A stretch of 52,961 nucleotides of DNA from Rhizobiaceae bacterium (GTDB taxonomy: Bacteria; Pseudomonadota; Alphaproteobacteria; Rhizobiales; Rhizobiaceae). The notes beneath the pieces are model-generated. The model was not told where the DNA came from. It made no database searches and saw only the letters and a program-made list of their open reading frames with translations. The stretch covers positions 1-52,961 of the forward strand of contig JAHBYY010000026.1 of assembly GCA_019635715.1 (NCBI GenBank). Direction: 5' to 3'. Each line of letters opens with the position of its first letter. The stretch's first letter is position 1. Positions 24,430 to 33,500 of this stretch are shown piece by piece. Position numbers and translations under genes: made by a program.

Positions 24430-25956
24430 ATGACGATTTCCCCCCTCCTCGACGCCACCGGCGTGGCGAAGAACTACGGCGCCGTCGCCGCGCTCCGGAA
24501 CGCAGCGCTATCGGTGCTGCCGGGCGAGGTTCATGCGCTGATGGGCGCCAACGGCGCCGGCAAGTCGACGCTGGTGAAAATCCTCACCGGCGCCATCCCC
24601 GCCAGCGCGGGCCGGATCGAGGTGCGCGGCAGGGCGCATCGGGTGCGCTCGCCCGCCGATGCCCGCAGGGCCGGGCTGGTGCCCGTCTACCAGGAACCGT
24701 CGCTGATCCCGGACCTCGACATCCTGTCGAACCTGCGGCTGACCCGGACACCGGTCGAGCCGTTCCAGGAATGGGTCCGCGAGCTCGGTGTGCCCGATCT
24801 CGACCTGCGCGAAACGGCGCGCGACGTGCCGCTGGCCATTCAAAGGGTTCTCGATCTGGCGCGTGCGCTGGCGGTGGAGCCCGACATACTGCTGCTCGAC
24901 GAGATGACCGCCGCCCTGCCCGCCAACCTCGCCGAGCGGGTTCTCGACGTGGTCAGGCGCCAGAGCAGGTCCGGCCGGTCCGTCATCTTCATCTCGCACC
25001 GCTTCGTCGAGATCGCAGCGCTGTGTGACCGTGCCACGGTGCTGCGCGACGGCGAGACGGTCGGCGTCGTCGACATCGAAGCGGGCGTCGAGGAGCGCAT
25101 CGTCGAGCTGATGCTCGGCGCCAAGGTCGAAAAGGCGCGCCGGGCACCGAGTGCCGCCGAAGACGGCGGCGCCCCATCGCGCTCCACTCGCATCGCCGTG
25201 CGCAACCTGGCCGTCGGCACCAAGCTGCGGGACGTGTCGTTCGACCTGAAGAACGGCGAAGTCGCAGGTGTCGTCGCGCTCGAGGGTCAGGGGCAGGACG
25301 AGCTGTTCGCCGCGCTGGCCGGCTCCGTCAGGCCGAGTGCCGGCACCATCGAGGTCGACGGCGAGGCGGTTCGGTTCGCGCACCCGGTCGAGGCGATCGA
25401 GGCGGGCATCGCCTATGTGCCGGGCGACCGATCGGAAGCGCTGGCGATGAAGCAGTCGGTGCGCGAAAACATCGCCCTGCCCTTTTCGGCCGCCTTCCGC
25501 AACTGGGGCCCGATCAGCCGCCGCACCGAAGGCGTGAAGGTGCAGAGCGCCATCGAGCGGCTGCAGATCGACACGCGCGCCCAGCGCGAGGTGCAGCGTC
25601 TGTCGGGCGGCAACCAGCAGAAGGTGACGATCGCCCGCTGGATCGCCGCCGACGCCCGGACCATCCTGTGCTTCGATCCGACCCGCGGCATCGACGTCGG
25701 CACCAAGCAGGAGATCTACAGACTGCTGCGCCAGCTCGCCCAGCAGGGCAAGTCGATCCTCTACTACACCTCGGAACTGGAGGAGGTCGGCCTCGTCTGC
25801 GACCGCGCCATCGTCATCTTCGGCGGCAAGGTCGTCGACATCCTTCCCGTCGAGATCGCCGACGAGCCGGCGCTGACGCGCGCCGCCTACGGCCTGCCGC
25901 GCGATGCGAAGGCCGGCGTCCACGCCGGCGCACAGACCGGGGCGATCGCGCCGTGA
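24430..25956 (+). CDS. Sugar ABC transporter ATP-binding protein, RbsA/MglA type
   Basis: Predicted 508-residue protein with two fused ATPase domains. Domain 1: intact Walker A GANGAGKST (39-47) and Walker B with Glu (LLLDEMT, 154-160), but the signature is lost (VPLAIQR at 133-139). Domain 2: Walker A degenerate (LEGQGQDE), intact signature LSGGN (391-395), and Walker B reads ILCFDP (412-417), lacking the catalytic Glu. One composite ATP site is thus complete and the other is not. I believe a FDPTRG variant occurs in other sugar ATPases of this class. The ribosome site comes from the repeat just upstream. Confidence 0.92.
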   Translation: MTISPLLDATGVAKNYGAVAALRNAALSVLPGEVHALMGANGAGKSTLVKILTGAIPASAGRIEVRGRAHRVRSPADARRAGLVPVYQEPSLIPDLDILSNLRLTRTPVEPFQEWVRELGVPDLDLRETARDVPLAIQRVLDLARALAVEPDILLLDEMTAALPANLAERVLDVVRRQSRSGRSVIFISHRFVEIAALCDRATVLRDGETVGVVDIEAGVEERIVELMLGAKVEKARRAPSAAEDGGAPSRSTRIAVRNLAVGTKLRDVSFDLKNGEVAGVVALEGQGQDELFAALAGSVRPSAGTIEVDGEAVRFAHPVEAIEAGIAYVPGDRSEALAMKQSVRENIALPFSAAFRNWGPISRRTEGVKVQSAIERLQIDTRAQREVQRLSGGNQQKVTIARWIAADARTILCFDPTRGIDVGTKQEIYRLLRQLAQQGKSILYYTSELEEVGLVCDRAIVIFGGKVVDILPVEIADEPALTRAAYGLPRDAKAGVHAGAQTGAIAP

Positions 25957-26927
25957 GCCGCTTCCTGCGCAACAATGGCTGGGTGACAGGGCTCTTCGCG
26001 CTGCTGATCCTGCTGTTCATCGCCACCAAGATCATCCAGCCGAGCTACGGCCAGGGCGATTTCACCTCGCTGGTCCGCGCCGTGCTGCCCTATGCCTTCG
26101 CGGTGGCGGCACAGACGGTCGTCGTCATCGCCGGCGGCATCGATCTCTCCGTCGCCGCGATGATGGCGCTGACCAGCGTCACGGCGGCGTCGATGATGGC
26201 CGGCGCCAGCGAGGAATATGCGCTGTTCGTCGTGCCCTTCGTGCTGGCGATGGGGCTGGTGCTGGGTGCGATCAACGGCATCCTGATCGTCGTCAGCCGC
26301 GTGCCGGACATCGTGGTGACGCTCGCCACCCTGTTCATCCTGCAGGGCGCGGCGCTACTGGTGCTGGACGCCCCCGGAGGCGGCGCCGCCGAATGGCTGC
26401 GCGGCCTGATCCTCGGAACGCTGCCGATCCCCGGTCTTCCCGAAAGCATCACCGGCTGGATTCCGAACGCGCTGGTGCTGCTCGTCGTGGCGCTCTGCAC
26501 GGTGTGGATCCCGCTGCGGCGCTCGCGCCTCGGCCTGTCGATCTACGCGATCGGCTCGAGCGACCTCGCCGCCTTCCGCAGCGGCGTTCCGGTGGCCCGC
26601 ACCAAGATCATCGCCTACGCGCTGGCCGGCCTGTTCGGCGCGATGGGCGGACTGTCGCTGACCATGAGCACCGGCATCGGCGCTCCCATCCCCGGTCCCT
26701 ATCTGCTGGCCAGCGTCGCGGCGGTGGTGCTCGGCGGCGTGGCCCTCGGCGGCGGCAGGGGCGGCCTGCTCGGGCCGATCGTCGCCGTCTTCGTGCTGCG
26801 GCTGGTGCGCACCGATCTCACCCTGCTCGCCATCGACCCCAACGTGACCGCGATCGTCGAGGGCTCGATCATGGTCGCCGTCGTCATGTTCGGCGCCTAC
26901 ATCACCATGCGGAGCCGCTCGTCATGA
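25953..26927 (+). CDS. Sugar ABC transporter permease, RbsC type
   Basis: Predicted 324-residue inner-membrane permease (BPD_transp_2) with 8-10 hydrophobic segments. The QTVVVIAGGIDLSVAAMMALTS motif near residue 60 and the GGVALGGGRGGLLGPIVAVFVL loop are diagnostic of ribose-type permeases. The start is GTG at 25953, overlapping the ATPase stop by four bases; the open frame upstream is a shadow. It is one of two different permease subunits of the same importer. Confidence 0.92.
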   Translation: MSRFLRNNGWVTGLFALLILLFIATKIIQPSYGQGDFTSLVRAVLPYAFAVAAQTVVVIAGGIDLSVAAMMALTSVTAASMMAGASEEYALFVVPFVLAMGLVLGAINGILIVVSRVPDIVVTLATLFILQGAALLVLDAPGGGAAEWLRGLILGTLPIPGLPESITGWIPNALVLLVVALCTVWIPLRRSRLGLSIYAIGSSDLAAFRSGVPVARTKIIAYALAGLFGAMGGLSLTMSTGIGAPIPGPYLLASVAAVVLGGVALGGGRGGLLGPIVAVFVLRLVRTDLTLLAIDPNVTAIVEGSIMVAVVMFGAYITMRSRSS

Positions 26928-27910
26928 GCATCAGCACAGTTTCCGGACAGCCGGCGTCGCCCGGACGGCGCATCAGGCGCTTCATGAGCGATTATCCGCT
27001 GGTGCCGCTGATCGTGCTGCTGCTGCTGCTGGTCCTCGTCCTGCAAACCCTCAGCCCCGGCATCGTCAATCCGCGCTGGCTCGGCAACACGGTCAAATTC
27101 GCCATCCCGCTGGCGCTTCTGGCCGGATGCCAGACGATGGTGATGCTGACCGGCGGCATCGACCTGTCCGTCGGGACGGCGGCGACGATGGCCGGCTTCA
27201 TCGTCGCCACCCAGTCGGTCGACAACCCGCACGGCGTCGCGATGGCGATCGCCCTCATCCCGGCGCTGGTCATCGGCTTCGTCAACGGCATCGGCGTCGG
27301 GGTCTTTCGCGTCCATCCGCTGATCATGACGCTCGGAACGAGCCTGATCGGCGTCGGCTGCCTGCAGGTCTACCAGCGCACGGTGATCTCCTCGGGCACG
27401 AAATATCCGGATTTTCTGGTCTGGCTGGGCACGGGCGTGACCTGGGGCTTTCCGAATGCGCTCGTGCTGTTCATTCCGGTCGCCGCGCTGCTGATCTTCA
27501 TCCAGCGCCGCACCGGCTTCGGCCGGCTGCTCTATGCGCTGGGCGACAACGAGCGCGCCACGCGCCTGGCCGGCGTCAAGTACTGGCAGGTGATCCTGGC
27601 GCTCTACATGCTGTGCAGCCTGCTGGCAGGGGTGGTCGGCCTGCTCTATGTCGGGCTGATCAAGGCGGCCTCCCTGTCGCTCGCCGAGCCGCTGGTGCTG
27701 CCGTCGGTGGCCGCGGCGGTCATCGGCGGCACGTCGATCTTCGGCGGGCGCGGCGGCTATACCGGCACGATCGTCGGGGCGCTGATCCTGACCGTCCTGA
27801 CCACGCTGCTGACCATCCTGCAGATGCCGGAAGGGGCGCGGCGCATCCTGTTCGGCGCGATCGTGCTGCTGGTCACCGCCGCCTATCTGCGGATCATCGA
27901 GGACCGCTGA
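26924..27910 (+). CDS. Sugar ABC transporter permease, RbsC type
   Basis: Predicted 328-residue second permease subunit. It has a very hydrophobic first segment (LVPLIVLLLLLVLVLQTL), the CQTMVMLTGGIDLSVGTAATMA motif and IGGTSIFGGRGGYTGTIVGALIL near the C-terminus. The ATG at 26924 overlaps the previous stop by four bases. With the first permease it would form a heterodimeric channel. It is the last gene of the operon. Confidence 0.92.
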   Translation: MSISTVSGQPASPGRRIRRFMSDYPLVPLIVLLLLLVLVLQTLSPGIVNPRWLGNTVKFAIPLALLAGCQTMVMLTGGIDLSVGTAATMAGFIVATQSVDNPHGVAMAIALIPALVIGFVNGIGVGVFRVHPLIMTLGTSLIGVGCLQVYQRTVISSGTKYPDFLVWLGTGVTWGFPNALVLFIPVAALLIFIQRRTGFGRLLYALGDNERATRLAGVKYWQVILALYMLCSLLAGVVGLLYVGLIKAASLSLAEPLVLPSVAAAVIGGTSIFGGRGGYTGTIVGALILTVLTTLLTILQMPEGARRILFGAIVLLVTAAYLRIIEDR

Positions 27911-28193
27911 TCGGCGACATCGTTCCCGGTCGCAGAGGGACTGCGGACTCGAAGCTTTCTTTCGAGGCTACAGCACCCCGACGGAAAGAGTTTTGCGCTT
28001 CGCCTGCCAGGCTCTCCGTGACCTACGGCACGACACAAACGGCCGGGGCTCCGATTTCCGCCGGGCGAAGATTCAGTGGCAGGCCGGCGCGCTTGGGTAC
28101 CGTCTTCTCCAGCGGCCAGATCCAGCGTGGAGGATTTACCTGGCGAAAGCGGCTACAAGAGAAGCCGATGCCAGCCTCCGGAAGCAGCCGACC
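27911..28193. other. Intergenic region between sugar importer and phospholipase genes
   Basis: This 283 bp stretch has a small hairpin, CTCGAA-N7-TTCGAG (27947-27965), that might end the sugar operon but lacks a T-run. The frame of the phospholipase gene stays open upstream to 27993, without a signal peptide or good ribosome site, so I read it as non-coding. Confidence 0.4.
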
Positions 28194-30359
28194 ATGACCA
28201 AGTTCACGCGCCGAAACTTTCTCAAGGCCGCGGGCGGCACCTCGGCCCTCGGCGCACTGCCAGCTTCGATCCGGCGCGCCCTTGCCATTCCGGCGTACAA
28301 CGCGACGGGAACGGTCTCAGACGTCAAGCATGTCGTGATGCTGATGCAGGAGAACCGGAGCTTCAACCACTATTATGGCACCATGCCCGGCGTGCGCGGC
28401 TTCAGCGACCGCTTCACCATCCCGACACCGAACGGCAGCGTGTGGACACAGACCGGCGTCGATGACGAGCCGGTGCAGCCCTATCATCTCGATCCCATGC
28501 TGGGTGATGCATACGTCGTCGGCGGCAACCATTCCTGGCAGACGATGCACGCGGCCTGGGACCATGGAATCATGAAAGGGTGGCCGAAGGCAAAGAACGC
28601 CAACGTCTCGATGGGCTATCTCGACGCCGACGACCTGCCTTTCTACCGAGCGCTGGCGGAATCGTTCACCATCTGCGACGCCTACCATGCCTCGGTGATG
28701 GGGCCGACCTACCCCAACCGGCTGTTCTGGCAAAGCGGCACCAATGGCGCCCGTTTCGGGGAAGGCGCGGTGATCGAAACCGAAGCCTCCTGGACCCTCG
28801 ACGGCGGAACTCCGGATCAGGGTCTCACCTGGACGACCTATGCGGAAAGTCTCGAGGCGGCCGGCATTCGCTGGAAAGTGTACGAATTCGACAAGAACAG
28901 AACCGGCGGAAGCATGAACGGGGCGTTCAGGGCATTCCGACAGGCCAATGTGGACCTGGCCGCGCATGGCTCGCCCCATGCCCCCTACTCGCCGGCGCTG
29001 GAAGCGCTCTCGCCGCTCTACAAGGGCTACGGCAACACCATGTCGGTCGATCGCGGCCTGTTGGCGGACTTCGCGGCGGACATTGCAGCGGGCCGGCTGC
29101 CGCAGGTGAGCTGGATCATTCCGCCGTCAATCTACCAGGAACACCCGCATCAATCCGCCGCGCCGCAGGGCGAGTGGTACGTGGAACGGCTGCTGAACAT
29201 CCTGACAGCCGACCCGGACGTCTGGAGCAAGACCGTGCTGCTCGTCAACTATGATGAGAACGACTGCTTCTTCGATCACATGCCGCCGCCCGCACCACCT
29301 TCTCCCGCGAGCGAACCGGGCCATTACCACGGCAAGTCCACTGTCTCGACGGCGGGCGAGTACCTCGATATGGGCGCCTTTCCCGGTGACGCCCATCCCT
29401 TCACGCCGGACGGCAATGTCGTCGGGGCTGGCATGCGGGTCCCCATGCTGGTGATTTCGCCATGGAGTGCTGGCGGCTGGGTCAACTCCCAGGTGTTCGA
29501 TCATACGTCGACGCTCCGCTTCGTCGAAAGAGTGTTCGGCGTCGCGCCGACGACACTCACCCCCTGGCGGCAGGCGGTGATGGGAGACCTGACGAGCTGT
29601 TTCGATTTCGCCAGGCCGGACAGCGCATTGCCGACGCTGCCACGAGCACCGGCCCAGGACGCGGCAAACGCCCTGTTCGCACAGCAGAGCGCGGCGCCGC
29701 CCGTGCCGGTGCCAGCCCTAGGCGCAACCCCGCTGCCCGTGCAGCCGATCAACGGACTCGTAAGGTCGCGGGCCTTGCCTTACGAATTGCACACTGGCGC
29801 GCGGGTCGACACCGAACACGGCACGGTTCAGCTTGAGTTCAAGAACACGGGCAAGCAGGCGGCGGTGTTCCATGTATACGATAGGCTCAACCTGACGAGG
29901 CCGCCGCGCCGCTACACCGTCGAAGCCGGCAAGAACCTGTCAGATGTCTGGCATGCGGCGGACAACACACCTGCCGGACAATACAGTCTCTGGGTGCTCG
30001 GACCCCAGGGGTTCCATCGCCAGTTCGACGGCGATGCGTCGGCCGACGCGCGTGGTTTCGACACCGAAATGAGCATCGACTATGACCCCGCTGCCAACGC
30101 CCTGCATCTGAGGATTGCAAACAGCGGAGCCGCAGGGGCCTCGGTCACCGTCACGGCCAATGCCTACCGTTCCGACGGGCCGTGGAATCACACGATCGGT
30201 CCGGACAAGACGGCAACCCAAATATTGTCATTGGCCGACAGCCATGGCTGGTACGATTTCACGCTCCGCGCCAACGACGACAAGCTCATACGCCGCTTCG
30301 CCGGCCGCCTGGAAACGGGCATGGACAGCTATTGCGATCCAGCGATGGGCGTCCCGTGA
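28194..30359 (+). CDS. Phospholipase C, phosphocholine-specific type
   Basis: Predicted 721-residue secreted phosphoesterase that would release phosphorylated head groups from phospholipids. It starts with a twin-arginine signal (FTRRNFLKAAGG). The catalytic domain (about 40-480) shows HVVMLMQENRSFNHYYGTM, the usual metal-binding start, GPTYPNRLFWQSG, and DENDCFFDHMPPP; two bacterial PLC C-terminal domains follow (about 515-615 and 620-715). The length is normal for the family. GGAAG stands before the ATG. It converges on the lactonase-like gene with 30 bases between. In soil bacteria these enzymes feed phosphate or choline needs; no Pho box is evident. Confidence 0.92.
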   Translation: MTKFTRRNFLKAAGGTSALGALPASIRRALAIPAYNATGTVSDVKHVVMLMQENRSFNHYYGTMPGVRGFSDRFTIPTPNGSVWTQTGVDDEPVQPYHLDPMLGDAYVVGGNHSWQTMHAAWDHGIMKGWPKAKNANVSMGYLDADDLPFYRALAESFTICDAYHASVMGPTYPNRLFWQSGTNGARFGEGAVIETEASWTLDGGTPDQGLTWTTYAESLEAAGIRWKVYEFDKNRTGGSMNGAFRAFRQANVDLAAHGSPHAPYSPALEALSPLYKGYGNTMSVDRGLLADFAADIAAGRLPQVSWIIPPSIYQEHPHQSAAPQGEWYVERLLNILTADPDVWSKTVLLVNYDENDCFFDHMPPPAPPSPASEPGHYHGKSTVSTAGEYLDMGAFPGDAHPFTPDGNVVGAGMRVPMLVISPWSAGGWVNSQVFDHTSTLRFVERVFGVAPTTLTPWRQAVMGDLTSCFDFARPDSALPTLPRAPAQDAANALFAQQSAAPPVPVPALGATPLPVQPINGLVRSRALPYELHTGARVDTEHGTVQLEFKNTGKQAAVFHVYDRLNLTRPPRRYTVEAGKNLSDVWHAADNTPAGQYSLWVLGPQGFHRQFDGDASADARGFDTEMSIDYDPAANALHLRIANSGAAGASVTVTANAYRSDGPWNHTIGPDKTATQILSLADSHGWYDFTLRANDDKLIRRFAGRLETGMDSYCDPAMGVP

Positions 30360-30389
30360 CCTGTCCTGAAATCGCCAATCCCGTTGCGG

Positions 30390-31220
30390 CTATTCGCCGA
30401 TGACCAGCGACGGATACCTGTTCAGCAAGGCGTAGTCGTGGTTGGGCAGAATGATATCGGCATTGGCCTTGATCCAGCGATCGTTGTCGATCCACTGCTG
30501 AACATTCCACAGAGGCCCCATAGGCCATGATCTGTCTATGTTTGTGTAGTTGTAGTAGAAATCGGAAGCGATGCAAACCTGGCCCAGGGACGTCCTGGCC
30601 ATCACCACCATCTGGCCGGCGGCGTGACCGCCAACCTTGATCAGTTCGAGATTCTTGCCGATCCTGTAGTTTCCGTCAATCATTTCGAGACGGTCACTGA
30701 TGGCGGTCAACTTCGTCTGCCATTCGCGATAGTAGAACGTCGCGAATGGCGGCGGGTTTACGAGGAAGGGAACCTCGTCCTTCTGAACGATGAAGCGGGC
30801 CTTGGAAAACAGCTCATTGTTGCCGATGTGGTCGAAGTGCAGATGCGTCAGCGCGACGACATCGATATCCTCCGGCTTCAGGCCCTTTCGCGCCAGGGCA
30901 CCGACGATTTCCTCTTCCCTACTCTTGGTCGCGATGTAGTCGATCCCGTATCTGTTCTGCATCGACATGATCTCATCGCAATCACCCAGACCGGTGTCGA
31001 TGAGGATGGTCTGGTCCTCGCCTTCGATGAGCCAGACGGGAACCGGCACCATCAGTCCCGGCGCGAAACTGCCGTCCTCGGCATAGACCCGCTCCTTGTA
31101 GCCGTAGGGCAGCAGATCGGTCTTCTTCACCAGCGGATGCCGTTCCGGGGCACCGTACACGCTGGTGCTGTAGCTGCTTTCCAATGATCCTGTGAGAATG
31201 CAGTGAATCTTGACCGACAT
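30390..31220 (-). CDS. Metallo-beta-lactamase fold hydrolase, N-acyl homoserine lactonase-like
   Basis: Predicted 276-residue zinc hydrolase. All metal ligands of the family are present: HLHFDH (His126, His128, Asp130, His131), His199, Asp220 and His261. The N-terminus (KIHCILTGSLESS, then PVPVWLIEGEDQTILIDTG) resembles AiiA/AttM lactonases. It has no signal peptide. It is the last gene of a leftward set that starts with a NitT/TauT-type importer, so its substrate may be an imported lactone or similar ring rather than a quorum signal. AAAGG precedes the ATG. Base composition is less G+C-rich than the flanking core genes. Confidence 0.88.
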   Translation of the reverse strand: MSVKIHCILTGSLESSYSTSVYGAPERHPLVKKTDLLPYGYKERVYAEDGSFAPGLMVPVPVWLIEGEDQTILIDTGLGDCDEIMSMQNRYGIDYIATKSREEEIVGALARKGLKPEDIDVVALTHLHFDHIGNNELFSKARFIVQKDEVPFLVNPPPFATFYYREWQTKLTAISDRLEMIDGNYRIGKNLELIKVGGHAAGQMVVMARTSLGQVCIASDFYYNYTNIDRSWPMGPLWNVQQWIDNDRWIKANADIILPNHDYALLNRYPSLVIGE

Positions 31221-31280
31221 CTTGTCTGGCCTTTCTCAAGTCTGATGTTTCGGAGTGCACAATTCACAAGGCGGCAGCGA

Positions 31281-32045
31281 CTACCGCGTGCACCATTCCA
31301 GCATGTTGGTCCAAAGCCGCTTGTAGCCCGGCCAATCGCAGAACTGCGGCGGCAGCCAGTGCGGCGATATATCCGACGTCCAGACCGCGGTACGGCCTTT
31401 GCCAAACCGTCCGGTGACCAGCAGCGGATGCCCGCCCTGGTCCTCGGGCAGCCTGGCAACCAGTTCGACGTCGTCGCGTTCGCGAAGCTTGACCTCGTTG
31501 ACGCCCAGCAGCGGCGGCCAATTGCCGTCGATGCCTTGCATGATGGCGTGGTCCGCCAGCACGACCTCCGCCGCGGCGCCTTCCGGCATCTCGACGCGGT
31601 CGTCATAGGGAAGGCAGGTCACCGGAAGCACGTCTTCGACCGGAGTGCTGCGCCACCGGGCGCGACCGTCGATTCCCTGAAACGACAGATATCCGCCGGC
31701 CATGATCAGCGCGCCGCCGTCCTCGACCCATTGCTTGATCAGCTTGAGGCGGTTTGGAACCGTCTGAGAGTGGATCCAGACGGCGGGCGGAAGAAGAAAG
31801 GAATTCGCGCCGATGTCGGACAGGATGATCACGTCGTAGTTTGCAAGACCCGAGCGCTCGTAGGGAAACTGCTCGACCGCCTCATGGGCGGGCATGAAGG
31901 TAAGCGCGAAATCCGTGCCGGCGAGCGCCTTGCGCAGTGGCTCCACGCCCGTATGAAACGTCGTGGAATTGAAGGAATCGAAGCCCTTGTAGTGCACGGC
32001 CGAGCTGATCCAGCTCTCTCCCACAAGAAGAACATTCTTTGTCAT
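31281..32045 (-). CDS. GATase1-like protein (COG5426 type)
   Basis: Predicted 254-residue cytoplasmic protein resembling the putative glutamine amidotransferase fold of COG5426/PF07090. Visible features are VLLVGESWISSAVHYKGFDSF at the start, YDVIILSDIGANSFLLPP, WVEDGGALIMAGGYLSFQG, and PLLVTGRFGKGRTAVWTSDISPHW. In true class I amidotransferases a Cys nucleophile would lie where this protein has GGYLS, so glutaminase activity is unlikely. The frame is open upstream to 32195; the ATG at 32045 matches the family start. It stands between the lactonase-like and binding-protein genes. Its biochemical role is unknown. Confidence 0.75.
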   Translation of the reverse strand: MTKNVLLVGESWISSAVHYKGFDSFNSTTFHTGVEPLRKALAGTDFALTFMPAHEAVEQFPYERSGLANYDVIILSDIGANSFLLPPAVWIHSQTVPNRLKLIKQWVEDGGALIMAGGYLSFQGIDGRARWRSTPVEDVLPVTCLPYDDRVEMPEGAAAEVVLADHAIMQGIDGNWPPLLGVNEVKLRERDDVELVARLPEDQGGHPLLVTGRFGKGRTAVWTSDISPHWLPPQFCDWPGYKRLWTNMLEWCTR

Positions 32046-32201
32046 TGTCTGGCTCCGTCTGGCACTGCTGAGATGCCAGTTTGTTACACTGGGTGCGAGT
32101 TGGTCCGTGGCCGGCAAACGGGCGCCGGCGGACGGATGGCCTGTTGGTGAGGTGGATGTAGCGGGGACGGCGATCTTTCCGCACGCACCCGTCAAGTGTT
32201 A

Positions 32202-32237
32202 CGGCGCGACCGGTCCAAGCTGAACCTGGTCGCGCCG
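32202..32237 (-). terminator. Hairpin after the binding-protein gene
   Basis: A 10 bp perfect stem, CGGCGCGACC/GGTCGCGCCG, with a 16-base loop begins seven bases beyond the stop of the binding-protein gene. There is no T-run, so it could end transcription weakly or simply protect the 3' end of the message. Confidence 0.4.
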
Positions 32238-32243
32238 ATAAGA

Positions 32244-33359
32244 TCAGTATCCCTTCTCATCAGCTCCGTATTTGGCGATGTAGAGATCCTGAACCTTGTT
32301 TCCCCAGAAGTGCTCGGCAGCGTCCACCGGCTTGTCGATGCTGCCGGAGCCGATCAGAAACTGGTTGTCGCCATCCCAGGTCTTCTTCCAGTAGGAATAG
32401 CCGGCGTCGTCGAGGATGGCCTCCTGGACCTCGGAGGCGTTGCCCGCGTAGTTTTCGAAGACCTGCCAGAACCCGACGAAGCCCTCTACCGTCAGTTGCG
32501 CGCCGGTTTGAGCGTTCAGCTCGCCCGTGATGATCTTTCCGCAGTCCGCCGTGTTGTCGTTGCAATAGCGCACGATGCGGAACATCACGTTCATGAGCGC
32601 CAGCATGGCGTCCTGGTTCTTCTCGGCGAACGTCTTCGTGGTGACGAAGCCATTGATCGGAGGCGGTGCCAGATCCGGGCCCGAGGCAATGACGATCATC
32701 CCCTCGGCCGTGGCTCGGGTCCTTTGCGGGATGCCGCCCAGATAGGCGTCTCCGGTGCCGGACAGAAAGGCGGCCAGCCCCTGGTCGGGGTTCATGTCGA
32801 TGATCTTGGCGTCGGTCTGCGACAGGTTGACCGATTCAAGCGCGGTGACAACCTGCTTGCCCATGTCGGTGGCCATCGTCGTCACGATCGACCGGCCCTT
32901 GAGCTGTTCGAAGGCGTTGCGGCGCGCCTCCTCGTAGGCGACGCCCTTCGAAACCTGGTCGTCAACGGTGACAAGGCCCTTGTCCGGGCGCCCCATCAGC
33001 GCGGAGCCTTCGGTGAACGGATTCCAGCCGTACCAATAGATCATGTCGGTTGCGCGGCCGGCGATGGAAACCACGCCGGTCGTGTTGTTGATCGCGACAT
33101 CCACGCCGCCCGAGACGACGGCAGGCACGATGGCGTCCCATCCGAGCGTCACCAGCTTGACGTCCAGGCCGGCTTCCTTGAACCATCCCTTCTGCTGGCC
33201 GACGATGGGAAGCATCGTGTCCTGAAACGGAGATATGCCCAGCTTGATGACGGTATCCTGGGCGAGTGCCGCACAGGTGCCGAACGAAAGGGCCACCACG
33301 CCCGCGAGCGATTTCACAAATGCCCGCCGGCACAACCAAGATTGCGAAAAGCCTATCAT
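32244..33359 (-). CDS. NitT/TauT-type ABC transporter substrate-binding protein
   Basis: Predicted 371-residue periplasmic binding protein. The N-terminus has a Tat-like signal (CRRAFVKSLAGVVALSFGTCAALAQ), followed by IKLGISPFQDTMLPIVGQQKGWFKEAGLDVKLV, the usual start of SsuA/TauA/ThiY-type proteins, and GGVDVAINN. Two ATGs are close: GGGG sits seven bases before the one at 33359, and only one base before that at 33365, so I chose 33359. A RIME-like repeat separates it from the permease gene. Substrates of this family include sulfonates, nitrate and pyrimidine precursors; the real ligand is unknown. Confidence 0.88.
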   Translation of the reverse strand: MIGFSQSWLCRRAFVKSLAGVVALSFGTCAALAQDTVIKLGISPFQDTMLPIVGQQKGWFKEAGLDVKLVTLGWDAIVPAVVSGGVDVAINNTTGVVSIAGRATDMIYWYGWNPFTEGSALMGRPDKGLVTVDDQVSKGVAYEEARRNAFEQLKGRSIVTTMATDMGKQVVTALESVNLSQTDAKIIDMNPDQGLAAFLSGTGDAYLGGIPQRTRATAEGMIVIASGPDLAPPPINGFVTTKTFAEKNQDAMLALMNVMFRIVRYCNDNTADCGKIITGELNAQTGAQLTVEGFVGFWQVFENYAGNASEVQEAILDDAGYSYWKKTWDGDNQFLIGSGSIDKPVDAAEHFWGNKVQDLYIAKYGADEKGY

Positions 33360-33395
33360 CTGCATTCCCCTTTTTTGCTTGAGTAGATCTTTGCC

Positions 33396-33500
33396 AAAGC
33401 GCGTCGCGTCAAACCGGACTCAGGCGACGCGCTTTAAATTCTTCTTTTGATGCATGTCGTTGTCCCGAAACCGGTTCCCACTTTCGGGCGACATGCATCA
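33396..33500. repeat. RIME-like palindromic repeat
   Basis: Two hairpins lie side by side: AAAGCGCGTCGC (33396-33407) with GCGACGCGCTTT (33424-33435), and GATGCATGTCG... (from 33449) with its complement ending CGACATGCATC (to 33499), around a CCCGAAA/TTTCGGG core. This two-part form, with the CATGTCGTTGTCCCGAAACC segment, resembles the Rhizobium intergenic mosaic elements. It sits inside an operon. The permease stop codon (TGA, 33500-33498 leftward) is part of the second hairpin. Confidence 0.8.

Noticed and set aside
27993-28193. Upstream extension of the phospholipase C frame by 67 codons
   Set aside because: The Tat signal must be N-terminal and starts right after the ATG at 28194; the extension has no ribosome site and no family match.
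30390-31220. Quorum-quenching acyl-homoserine lactonase as a firm name
   Set aside because: The zinc ligands and general shape fit, but the same fold serves many esterases and lactonases, and the context is an importer operon. I kept only a family-level call.
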